This document shows, in pieces, positions 1 through 9,475 of a stretch of DNA of 64,000 bases; the first letter of the stretch is position 1, and every line of letters begins with the position of its first letter. The position numbers were made by a program, and so were the translations under genes. Below the pieces are notes generated by a model, which was given only the letters and a program-made list of their open reading frames with translations, made no database searches and was not told the origin of the DNA. Origin of the DNA: Cymbomonas tetramitiformis (taxonomy: Eukaryota > Chlorophyta > Pyramimonadophyceae > Pyramimonadales > Pyramimonadaceae); contig LGRX02027230.1 of NCBI GenBank assembly GCA_001247695.2, positions 32,239 through 96,238 on the forward strand, given 5' to 3'.

Positions 1-1215
1 TGGATGGCAGTTTGCCCGTATTATTACTTAATATCATGAAATTCTTCACTTTTTTGCATACTCTTATGAGAACATATCCATTTGTGCGTGCCACCTCCCG
101 CCTTACATCCCCTCTAGCTTTCACTCAAAATGCTTTTGTTTTCCGATTGGATCCTGGTGCTCCATGGTCATGTTTATTTCCAACCTAGCTTCAATTAATC
201 TGTGGTGGAGGAAAGGCGCATTGATTGCTCAAGGGGCTATTACCTCATATCAACAAAAGTGGAGGCAAGCAAAAGCTGATAGCAAATCAATGACACAGGC
301 AGACTTGGCGCGCGTTTTCGTCTGTGGTTGTGTGACTCATCGGTGGCTGATGATGGCACCACGTGTGGTTCCTGGGGTACCCCGCCCAAGAGTGCATATT
401 TCATTTAATGGCAGATGATCATTTGTCACAATGTGCGGCATCTTGAACACTGACACTGTCAGAAACCTTCCTGACACTGCTGTTAGACCAGAAACGCGGG
501 AGTACATATTTCAGCCATGATGTGATGCAATTCACTGGAAGGATACGTACGTAGCGTAACCATAGAAAATGGACTGTTGCACGGTCTAAGTGAGACACGT
601 CCTCCTGCTCCAGAAAAAGGGCTGGAACGTTTTGTCTTTGGTGATTGTTAGTTTTGTTCACAAAATATTCGGCATCAGGAAGCGCTTCTTTGTGGAGTCC
701 AAGTAGCATTGAGCAAGCGCACCTTCATGTTAGTTCTCAGTCTCAGGCATCGCTCGCTTCCAAGCTCTGGCGCGCGCCCAAATTCCTATCATAGGGTTAA
801 GATGATCACTCATGCTCAATGCGGGCTGTACAAAATATGCATGACACTCACATAACAATAATCCTATATGTTCCTTGAAGTCAAAGCATATATAGCATAT
901 TCAAGGAAATTCTATGCTCAAATTTCATGGGAACTCATGAGAAATGCTTTTGAATTGAGAATTATGAGAAGGGCGGGTGGTTGCCAGGTGGACTTTTATC
1001 TCTCGGGAATTGATTTGCGCGCAGTGCCGCCGGATGTTGCGGAAATCTTGAGAAGCAGGTGAAACCCTCTCCGACTTCAAATCCAGCACTTCTTCCTAGC
1101 TGCGTGCATGTATGCATCGGCTAGGATAGTAAGCAATATAATTGCCTACGTGCCTGCCTGCTGCCTGCGTGCCCGCCTGCTGGCATGCATGTTTCCATGC
1201 TTATGCATTACATAT
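1..1215. other. No recognisable gene
   Basis: I see no protein family, RNA gene or repeat here. Open frames are short (84 codons at 164-418 on plus, 96 at 419-709 on minus) and resemble no family I know. Composition is mixed and less GC-rich than the retrotransposon that follows. Confidence 0.5.
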
Positions 1216-1238
1216 ATGTGTGTGTGTGTGTGTGTGTA
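1216..1238. repeat. (TG)n microsatellite
   Basis: An uninterrupted run of TG dinucleotides just outside the left inverted repeat of the 1.25-7.4 kb unit. A shorter TG run recurs near 1690-1700. Confidence 0.9.
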
Positions 1239-1250
1239 TGCTTATCCTTG

Positions 1251-1359
1251 CGACTCCTTTGGCACCCCGTAGCCACAGGAGACTGCACTATGTACCCACG
1301 CCGGGGATCAAAGGATTCAGCACACACTTCGGGACACCCATCCGGATTCTCCGGAGCTC
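1251..1359 (+). repeat. Left ~110-bp inverted repeat flanking the non-LTR element
   Basis: The stretch from GACTCCTTTGGCACCCC to TCTCCGGAGCTCA is the reverse complement of 7287-7396 with about four mismatches by eye. Both arms point inward around the decayed retrotransposon. Whether they are the TIRs of a carrier DNA element or two unrelated insertions of one repeat cannot be settled here. Confidence 0.85.
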
Positions 1360-1435
1360 AGTGTGTGTGTACGTGTATGTTGGCTTTTGTTGGCCGATCT
1401 CATGCCGTTCAGTGTACGTGTATGTTGGCCGATCA

Positions 1436-1689
1436 GGTCCCATCCATCGACCGGGAGCCACTGGGGGGCATGCCAGCAGGGTCCGCTTACTCCGTTACCC
1501 AGAGACCAACAATTGTTGGGCGATGATCGGTCACATCGTTTCATCTTTCCATGCTGCTTTGCATCAGGGTTGGGAACATGTATGAGTTTGTCGTATCTTG
1601 TCACGGCCCCGCCCTGCTCCTGATTTGCTTCTCACATCCACTGGGATGATGGTGGGCTGGCTTTTGTTGGCCGATCTCATGCCGTTCAG
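1436..1689 (+). repeat. Dispersed repeat, copy 1
   Basis: About 250 bp, starting GTCCCATCCATCGACC and ending near CTCATGCCGTTC, recurs in the same orientation at 21270-21525 inside an intron of the giant gene. The copies share long identical blocks with scattered substitutions. The block GTTGGCCGATCTCATGCCGT also occurs twice locally, near 1390 and 1668. No coding content is evident. Confidence 0.85.
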
Positions 1690-1804
1690 TGTGTGTGTGT
1701 AGCACTCCAGAAAGCGCTTGCCCGCACATATTCGCAGGTTTGTGCTGTTCGTATACATCATAATAATTTACACACACACGGCTGGGCAAAGTGTAGGCCC
1801 AGCG

Positions 1805-3112
1805 ATGGCGGCGTTGCCAGTGGGCACCCTGGTGGAGGTGTATTGGCCAGGTGAGCGCAGCTGGTATGGTGGACGGTTAGGGGGGGGGGCATCTGTGGAG
1901 GGGGCGACGGTGATTGAGTACCTTGATGGGAACCCGGAGAGAGAGGAGGTGTTCCTGGAGGACAGGCCGAGAGGCCCGGGTGATCATGACGGTTTCCTGT
2001 CCAGGCGGGGTGGTGGGCGGCGCGTCGGGGTGAAGACGGTTGGTGGCTGGAGCAGGGAGGCGGAGAAGGGCTTGCTTATGGGTTGGCGGCGGTTGCCTCA
2101 GGGGGATGCGGGCGCGGGTGAAGGTGGCGAAACTGAGGGGATCAGCGGGGAGGACGGGGCCGGAGTGGATGGTCTGGCGGGTGGGATGGCAGTGAGCAGC
2201 GGAGAGGGCGTGGAGGGCCCTCATCTGTCACTTCGATTGGAACTGTCGGGGCGTTCGGCTGGGGTTAGCGTTGATCTTGGGAGTGGTGCTGTAGCGGTGG
2301 GACAGTCGGGTGGTGAGGAGGCCGTGGGGGTGGCGGGTGAGGGTGTCCACGGGGTAAGGTTAGGGACGAGGACGGTGGGGGCAGAGCGCGGGGCTGATGT
2401 GGCGGGTGAGGGAGGGGCTGTGGAGCCACTGAGACCATTGGGGGGTGCCTCGGGAGGGACTAGTGGGTCGGCGCAGCTCGAGGGAAGTGGCGGGCGGAAG
2501 GGGGCAGGACAGCGGGTGGGGAATGTGGTCTGCTCGGTGCCGGGGCGCTCAGTGGGGGCCCAAGGAAGCAGACGAGCCCTGACGGAGCATTTTCGGCGGA
2601 GCCATCCTGACGCATCGGGGCTTCTGCTGTCTGCGGCGAGGCTCACGCGGTGCCCTGAGCAGAGCTGTGGACATATCCTCTCGGGGACTGGATTGCGGCA
2701 GCATCAAGGTCGGGGTGGGGGCTGTCTGGCTAGTTATGCTCAGCGCTGTGCGCCGGCTCAGGGGGGAGGCGGCAGTGGGGGCCGGGGCAATCCACGGGCG
2801 GCGGGGCGGGCGCAGGGGCAGCACGGAGGCGAGAGCTTGGTGGGGGTCCCGGATGGGCTTGGAGAGGCGGGGTGGACATGGCTGCGAGGACTGAGTGTCG
2901 ACGAGTGTGTTGTGAGCGACTTCCCTTCCCTGATGGTGCCGAAGAAGTTGTGGGGATTGTTCACCGAGTGTGTGATGGTCGCGCTTCGGAGGATGCGGGT
3001 GGACACAGAGGACGTCGAGGCCTACAAGCTGTTCTTTGTACTCCCGCGCCTGGTTCTTCAGCCGGTCCAGCAGGGGGTGAAGCAGGGTGTGGCCCAGGTC
3101 ATTAAGGAGTGA
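1805..3112 (+). pseudogene. Retrotransposon ORF, N-terminal part: Tudor-like domain and Cys/His finger
   Basis: I chose the ATG at 1805 because the upstream frame runs through low-complexity sequence. The first ~50 residues (PVGTLVEVYWPGERSWYGG, then YLDGNPEREEVFLED) have the aromatic and acidic spacing of a Tudor/Agenet-like fold, the kind that reads modified histone tails. A long Gly-rich stretch follows. Near 2590-2720 there is a finger-like segment: HFRRSHP, then CPEQSCGHILSGTGLRQH, a C..C...H arrangement that could bind nucleic acid. The frame ends at TGA 3110-3112, but the same frame resumes directly with RT-upstream sequence, so the stop is a lesion and not a true end. The Tudor assignment rests on pattern only. 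Confidence 0.6.
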
Positions 3113-5041
3113 TGCGCCCGCTTCCTGCGCGGCAAGTGGGAGGGGCTGCATGTGGAGGTGCCGGGGGATCCTCGAGCTGTGGCCGAGGCGGATGAGGAAC
3201 GGGTGCTGCGAGATGTTGTGCGGTTGGTGAAGGCGGGGCAGCTGGGAAAGGCAGCAAAGATGCTGGAGTTGGCCAAGTTGGCACCAGCGACGGAGGAGAC
3301 GTTGCTGAAGCTGGAGCGGTTGCACCCGGCTGGGACAAGCAGGAGGCACGATGTGGGAGAGGATCGCCGGCGGGTGCTTCGGGGGCAGGCGCTTGAGCTG
3401 GATGAGAAGACATTCGATGATGTAATGCGTAACCTGCCGCGGGCCTCGGGACCGGGCAGCTCTCAGTGGCGCTGGGAGCATATGTGGGCGTTCCATGTCT
3501 CTGGTGGGCGAGATGCACTGTTGAAGGTGTGCAACCATCTGGCGGCAGGTCGGGCCCCGGCGGGGGTTCGGGAGTGGTTGGCAGGCGCTAGGTTAGTGGC
3601 GTTGCTGAAGGACGATCTCGGCGTTAACGTCCGGCCCATCGCGTGTGACGAAGTTCTCCGGAAGCTAGTGGCGAAGGTCATATGCAGGCAGCGTGCGAAG
3701 GCCCTTAGGGCTCGATTTTGTGGGCGTTGACAAGATGATGAGCATGGTGGACTGCGGGCGGCCCAGATTGGGGTTGCGGTGAAGGGAGGGGCGGACCTGG
3801 GGGTCCACACTGTTCAGGCGGCCCTGGACCGGCACCCGGAATGGGTCTGTGTCAAGGCAGATGCCATGAATGCCTTCAATGCGGTGCACCGTGAGGCAAT
3901 GTTTGAGGCTATCGAGCGGGACTTCCCGGAGCTGTGGGCATGGATGGACCTTTGTTATGGGGTGGATGCGAACCTGGGGTTTTGGCTAGGGGGCGTTGAT
4001 GGCTCGGTGATGCGATTTGTCAAGTCGAAGGAGGGCACGCAGCAGGGGGACCCCCTGGGGCCACTTTACTTGGCTGCCCCGTTGCAGGTGGTGCTGGAGC
4101 GGGTTCAGGAGGGACACCCTAGCGTGGTCATCTTTGCCTACTTGGATGACGCTTTCTTCCTGGGCCCTCCGGTTGAAGCGGCGCTTGCGTATGAGACTTA
4201 TATGGAGGAGGCAGTGGCGATTGGCCTGGATATTCAGCCGGTGAAGTCAGCGGCTTTCTCGCCTGAGGGGGACGCCAGTTGCTTCGAGGCCGGGATGCCG
4301 GGTGCACGGGGGGAGCTGGACTTCATCGATGTCTTGGGGGTGCCGGTGGGGAAGGCAGAGGCGGTCAGTGTGGAGATGTTGAAGAAGGTGGAGGAGTTAT
4401 GTGGCATCCTGCCCCTCTTGAACAAGCTTGGGCATGCGCAGGCCCAGGGGCTCCTGCTTCGATTCTGTGCCCACCCGAGGCTGGGGTTCTGGCTGCGAGG
4501 TGTGCCGCCGGAGATGATGCGGGAGGCGGCTGAGGAGCATGACAGGAGGATGCAGGGGGCGTTGCGGGACTTGCTGCCTGGCGGTGGATTGGCGTGGCAT
4601 TCCTGTGAGTTTGCCACCCTCCCGCATGGGATGGGCCTGACTAAGGCGGCGAGGGTGAGCAGTGCGGCCTGGCTTGGTGGGTTTGCTCAAGTCTGGGAGG
4701 ATATGCGGGAACTCTTTCCAACAGTGACGGCAGGGACCGAGGACCTCGGGGCTGAGAGCGACGTGCCTTATGTTAATTCTTTGCAAGCGGCCATGCAGAA
4801 GGTGTCGGAGGCGATGGAGGTGATTGGAAAGGCGAGGGGAGCAAATGAGCATTTGCCACCACAAGTGCCTAAGGCGGACAACGTCAAGAAGTTGAGTGAT
4901 TACAGCAGGTCTCAAAAACGTGCCCAACGGGTCTATGCTGCTGTCCTCCACTCTGCGGATTGGCTTTGGCTGGCTGGGCACGTGGGGGCGGCTCCCCTGG
5001 CTTTTCTCGGTAACCTTCAACAGCATTGGGCCTGCTTTTGA
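3113..5041 (+). pseudogene. Retrotransposon reverse transcriptase domain
   Basis: The frame continues from the upstream ORF, interrupted by TGA at 3728-3730. Motifs appear in canonical order: motif 0 GPGSSQWRWEHM (about 3449-3484), a VRPIACDEVLRKLVAK block (about 3630-3680), motif A KADAMNAFN (3854-3880), motif B GTQQGDPLGP (4034-4063) and motif C AYLDDAFF (about 4135-4158). The catalytic aspartates of A and C are all present, so chemistry was once intact. A thumb-like region follows to about 5000. The frame then ends at TGA 5039-5041, and homologous sequence continues in another frame, so an indel lies near 5030. RT would copy the element RNA at a nicked target (target-primed reverse transcription). 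Confidence 0.88.
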
Positions 5042-5607
5042 GGGGTGTTCCATGCTGCCCAACCCTGGAGCTCAGTTCGGCGGAATACCGGGTGGCCCTG
5101 CGACACATTCTTCATGCGGAGCAGCCCCTCCTTGGCCAAGTGGAGGAGTGCCCCGATTGTGGAGGAGAGCGGGATCCCACCGGGACACACTTACCGGCAT
5201 GCCGGGGGGGAGTGGGGGCTGGGGGAGGAAATTGGTACTCTTTCATCCACCACAAACTGCAGAGGGTGCTGTTCGAGGTGGCCAAGTCTGCCTATCCCTT
5301 GGCGTCTGCATTGCACGATGACTTCGCGGGCTACCTGACCTACTACTCACGGAATCATTGCCCGGATGTGACAGTGCTTGATGCGGAGGGACCGGGTCAG
5401 CATGTGCTGTTTGATGTGGCCACGGCGCGGCCAATGTCAGACACGCACCTGGGAGCGGCCTTGATGGCCCCTGGGGCGGCGGCGAAGAAGGTAGAGGAGA
5501 GCAAGGTGGCGACGTACGGGGATGTCCGTCCACATCAATTCATCCCCTTTGGGGAGGAGGTGTATGGTGGGCTAGGGCCTGCGGCGTATGGATTCCTTCG
5601 GAAGTAG
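5026..5607 (+). pseudogene. Retrotransposon C-terminal CCHC knuckle and PD-(D/E)XK-like endonuclease
   Basis: The frame opens with the linker ELSSAEYRVALRHIL, followed by CPDCGGERDPTGTHLPAC. This CX2CX9HX3C knuckle immediately precedes the nuclease in R2/CRE-type elements. Then come CPDVTVLD and LFDVATARP (5356-5430), which match the PD...(D)-hydrophobic pattern of restriction-like endonucleases; the expected Lys-type residue is not obvious. AAKKVEESKVATYG and HQFIPFGEEVYG are conserved-looking blocks downstream of the active site. TAG at 5605 is in frame and the same frame continues to read RRFREQRY, so it is a premature stop. The nuclease would nick the target DNA. Confidence 0.75.
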
Positions 5608-7286
5608 CAGCGGCGCTTCAGGGAGCAGCGTTACATGCAGGCGAACGCGGAAGGGGGAGAGCAAAGCAAGTGGACGGCAATGGGGACGAGGACGAGGAGG
5701 AGGAAGCGGCACGTGGCGGGGCGGTGGGCCGGAAGGAGCAGTGGGTCCGGCTGCTTTCTTTCGCGCTTGCACGGGGGTTGCAGGGCTGATCATCAAGCGG
5801 GCTGTAGGGCGATGTCCGGCCGGAAGTGGATGGCGTTGGGCTGGTGGAGGGCGTGTGAGAGGAGGCGTGGGCCCGGGCCTGGATCGGGGGGAGGCGGACC
5901 GACGGGAAGGGGCGGAGAGGTTGGCGCTGATGGACAGAGCGTGGGAGGACGCGTTCGAGGAGACAGACTATGGCACACAGGATGGGTCTGGCGGTGGGAC
6001 GCAGGAATCTGAGGGAACGCAGCGTGAGCGGTCTGGGCAGGCTTCCCGTGAGGCAAGCGAGGCAGGCGAGGCAGGTGCGATGGCATTGAGGCTTTTGGAG
6101 AGCATGGAGGACGTGTGGCGGGAGGCGGAGCATCTGGGCACTGTGGGGGGTCAAGGAGGGGGCACCGCCGAGGCGCGATCTGGAGGGGCGCGGGCAGGCA
6201 TAGGCGGGCCCAGCCAGGCGGCGTCAAGTGTCGAGGATATCTTGAATGAGTGGGATGACCTTTCGTCGCCGGGCCCGGAGGGTGGGGTCTGGACTCAATA
6301 GCAGAGTGGGGCCTCGCCGGAGCAAGCAATGGCCTTGGCTGAGGGAGGGGTGGCCACCTTGATGGGGGCGAGCAGGCGGGTGGCCGGCCTTCTTGGGGGG
6401 TTGATGGCATGGGGGGAACTGATGAGGATGACGGGGGAGATGTGGGGAGGTCCGCGGGTGGAGTTGACACACGCCGGGCCCCTCAGAGCCCGGGGGCCAT
6501 ATCCGGCAGCGATGACCACTTACAACAGGTTGCACGGCAGCATACGGCATCTCATCAGCTTCCGTGCCCATCGGGCGAGGTTGCTGGCCGTGCCGGAACT
6601 AACAGTGAGCAGCTGTCGGGAAGGCGACGACCGGGTGATGAACTATCGGCCACCGAGAGGGCTTGGGACACGCAGGCAACTGTGGGGATGGGACCCCAAG
6701 TAGGAACAGTGCGGCGTGACAGTTACACCGCAAGATAGTGTGGAGCGCATAGCTCAAGTTCGCGGCCACCTCGCAAGGCAATCAGCGCAAGGGCTCCAGT
6801 CACGGGGAGTTGGTGTTGGGGGTAGAGGGCTACAAGCGCAAGTCGATGGCGGATGCGCAAGTTTGGATGAGGGCAACCCAGTTTATCATTCTCAGCCCCT
6901 TGGGACAGCGCTTGGGCATTCTGGCCGTGGCGTGGGTGGGCAAGCTCTCTTGAGACCATGCTGGAGGCGGCAGCGGGGTGATGTGGGATGTGGGCTTGGT
7001 GGTGGAGGGGTGGCTCGGTTGGCGGAGGTGAGCCGGCTCCAGAGACACGGCAGCAGTGCACCGGCAGGACAGCCGCAGAAGGACTCAGGTGACCCAGTGA
7101 GGCTCAGGGAGCAGAGGGGTGGTCTTGAGCGTGGGCTTGGTGGTGGAGATATGGCTCGCGCAGCTCGGGGGGCAAGGATGAACCGGCTTCAGGCACAAGG
7201 CGGCAGTGCGCTGGCGGTGAAGACGCAGAGGGGCTCGGGTGGCTCAGCGAGGTTTAGGGGGTCCCAACGTCCTATTCTTCACTGGT
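5608..7286 (+). other. Degenerate 3' part of the non-LTR element
   Basis: No single frame carries the protein on. Fragments of the expected C-terminal tail appear in all three plus frames between 5608 and about 5830. The longest open frame (5588-6301) is Gly/Arg/Glu-rich and unlike any domain I know. From 6300 to 7286 the sequence is G-rich with short internal near-repeats (GGGCTTGGTGGTGGAG recurs near 6985 and 7135). It is most simply decayed coding plus 3' untranslated sequence. Confidence 0.5.
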
Positions 7287-7396
7287 GAGCTCCGGAGAAT
7301 CCGGATGAGTGTCCCGAAGTGTGTGCTGAATCCTTTGATCCCCGGCGTGGGTACATAGTGCACTCTCCTGTGGCTTCGGGGTGCCAAAGGATTCGC
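7287..7396 (-). repeat. Right ~110-bp inverted repeat flanking the non-LTR element
   Basis: Reverse complement of 1251-1359, beginning GAGCTCCGGAGAATCCGG and ending near GTGCCAAAGGATTCGC. The inner ends of the two arms are about 5.9 kb apart. A related but shorter motif (TGATCCC, GTGTGGGGATAAAATGCA) lies at about 36980-37005. Confidence 0.85.
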
Positions 7397-8122
7397 ACAC
7401 TAGAGAAGAGGGATGCTGGTGATGAGAGCCATTTGGGCCGTTAGAATGCTGAGCATCTGCCTTCAGGCACTGCACAATTATACGCAGAGGCACGCCCATG
7501 CTTTGTGTGGACTTAGACGGCTTCAATTCACAGCAGTGCGGCCCTCTGAAGCCAGAAGACGAATTCACCGCGGAGCTCACTTTTCCGGGGTGGAACTGGG
7601 CGCAGTGCAACATGGAATGTTTGTGAGTACAATGAACAGCGGCGAGCAACGGGAGCCCCGGAGATCTGCTGGTACGAGAAGGAGCAGGGTTTTGATCAAA
7701 CACGCGCGCAGTCCTTGGTATCGCTGAGCTTGCCACGAGGTGCGGACCCTTGGGCTCGCCCTCGACCACCCGTGCTTGACATAAAGAAAGCGATCACCGA
7801 CTTCCTGTGGCATCATTGCTGATTCCCAAGCAAGTGTTTACCAGCAGCCAAGGCGCCCGCGATGAGGTTGCTGCAAGCACGCACAAGACCCTGAGGTGCC
7901 CACACTCGTGAACTTCTCGGTGACGCACAAACTCCTGAATTACTGCAGGGGGGAACCTCTCACCGTGCGACACTTGAGAGCGGCGTATCGTGATTTTTCC
8001 AAGCGCGCACAAACGAAGCTGCCCGCAGTATCGTGATCCGTGAGGTGCTTGCCTCCAGAAATTAAAGCGGCGCAACCTACGCAGCTTTCCCAAGATCATG
8101 TTTAACATCTCATTGGCCCTGA
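7397..8122. other. Region upstream of the giant gene; no gene recognised
   Basis: There is no recognisable domain. This should contain the promoter and possibly upstream exons of the gene that starts at or before 8123. The first encoded residues of that gene do not form a convincing signal peptide, so a leader exon may lie here or further upstream. I could not define one. Confidence 0.4.
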
Positions 8123-9475
8123 ATGCAAACTGCGTGCTTCTCAGGGAAATGGTATGTTCGTATGGTCAGCGATTACCTCGAGAGTGTGCGATGCCGCATT
8201 ATGAAGCTCTCGGATGTGGGCAGCGCGTTGGAGCTACCAACCTTTTGCCTCATACCCAATGCTTCAAACAACGAGCCCACTGCACTTGATTCCGCATCCT
8301 CTGCCAGCCAGTCTCCTGCACCCACCTCATCCTCTGCCAGCCAGACTTCCGCACCCACATTATCCTCTGGAGGTCGAACCCTTCTCCAATCAGCATCAGG
8401 CTCACCCACGGTGAGTCCAACAACATCTTCTGGATTCTCTGTCCGGGTTATCAGCACGCTTGCCAATGGTGCAATATCAGTGTATGCAGCGGACGTGGAT
8501 GGCGACGGGGACATCGACGCGCTGTCCGCCTCATACGAGGATGACAAGATCGCATGGTATGCAAACGATGGGAGCGGGGGCTTCGGCAGCCAGCAGGTCA
8601 TCAGCACACTGGCCAATGCTGCATTTACAGTGTATGCGGCGGACGTGGATGGCGACGGGGACATCGACGTGCTGTCCGCCTCAGCGTGGGATGACAAGAT
8701 CGCATGGTATGCAAACGATGGGAGCGGGGGCTTCGGCAGCCAGCAGGTCATCAGCACACTGGCCGATGGTGCAAGGTCAGTGTATGCAGCGGACGTGGAT
8801 GGCGACGGGGACATCGACGTGCTGTCCGCCTCATACAATGATGACAAGATCGCATGGTATGCGAACGATGGGAGCGGGGGCTTCGGCAGCCAGCAGGTCA
8901 TCAGCACACTGACCAATGCTGCAACATCAGTGTATGCGGCGGACGTGGATGGCGACGGGGACATCGACGTGCTGTCCGCCTCAGCGTGGGATGACAAGAT
9001 CGCATGGTATGCAAACGATGGGAGCGGGGGCTTCGGCAGCCAGCAGGTCATCAGCACACTGGCCAATGCTGCATTTACAGTGTATGCGGCGGACGTGGAT
9101 GGCGACGGGGACATCGACGTGCTGTCCGCCTCAGCGTGGGATGACAAGATCGCATGGTATGCAAACGATGGGAGCGGGGGCTTCGGCAGCCAGCAGGTCA
9201 TCAGCACACTGGCCGATGGTGCAAGGTCAGTGTATGCAGCGGACGTGGATGGCGACGGGGACATCGACGTGCTGTCCGCCTCATACGAGGATGACAAGAT
9301 CGCATGGTATGCAAACGATGGGAGCGGGGGCTTCGGCAGCCAGCAGGTCATCAGCACCCTGGCCGATGGTGCAGTCAGTGTATGCAGCGGACGTGGATGG
9401 CGACGGGGACATCGACGTGCTGTCAGCCTCAAAAATTGATGACAAGATCGCTTGGTACTTCAATCTTCCACCGCC
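8123..9475 (+). CDS. Giant gene, exon 1a: seven FG-GAP/VCBS repeats
   Basis: After a Ser/Thr-rich leader there are seven 50-residue units. Each contains DVDGDGDIDVLSAS, DDKIAWYANDGSGGFG and QQVISTLA. D-x-D-G-D-x-D is the calcium-binding loop of FG-GAP/VCBS repeats, which fold into a seven-bladed integrin-alpha-type beta-propeller; seven units would make exactly one propeller. The last unit (9350-9475) has lost two bases near 9372 relative to its sister units, which moves the frame. Its sequence continues intact afterwards (VYAADVDGDGDIDV), so the lesion is recent or a sequencing error. The N-terminal start is only the first ATG of the open frame. No signal peptide is evident, though the domain should be extracellular. 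Confidence 0.85.

Larger units (their letters stand above)
1805..6301 (+). mobile_element. Decayed non-LTR retrotransposon (RT plus restriction-like endonuclease)
   Basis: In order the unit encodes a Tudor-like N-terminal segment, a Cys/His finger, a reverse transcriptase, a CCHC knuckle and a PD..D endonuclease-like tail. RT followed by a C-terminal restriction-like endonuclease is the architecture of R2/CRE-group non-LTR elements. The frame is broken by in-frame TGA codons at 3110 and 3728, a frame change near 5030, TAG at 5605, and further frame changes beyond. The copy is therefore dead. Both internal TGA codons sit where CGA (Arg) would be expected, which suggests C-to-T decay at CpG. 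Inverted repeats at 1251-1359 and 7287-7396 flank the unit. The exact ends, a poly(A) tail and a target-site duplication were not found. Confidence 0.85.

Noticed and set aside
8173..9432. 419-codon minus-strand frame opposite the FG-GAP repeats
   Set aside because: Antisense shadow of the 150-bp repeat; the plus strand has the clear calcium-loop motifs.
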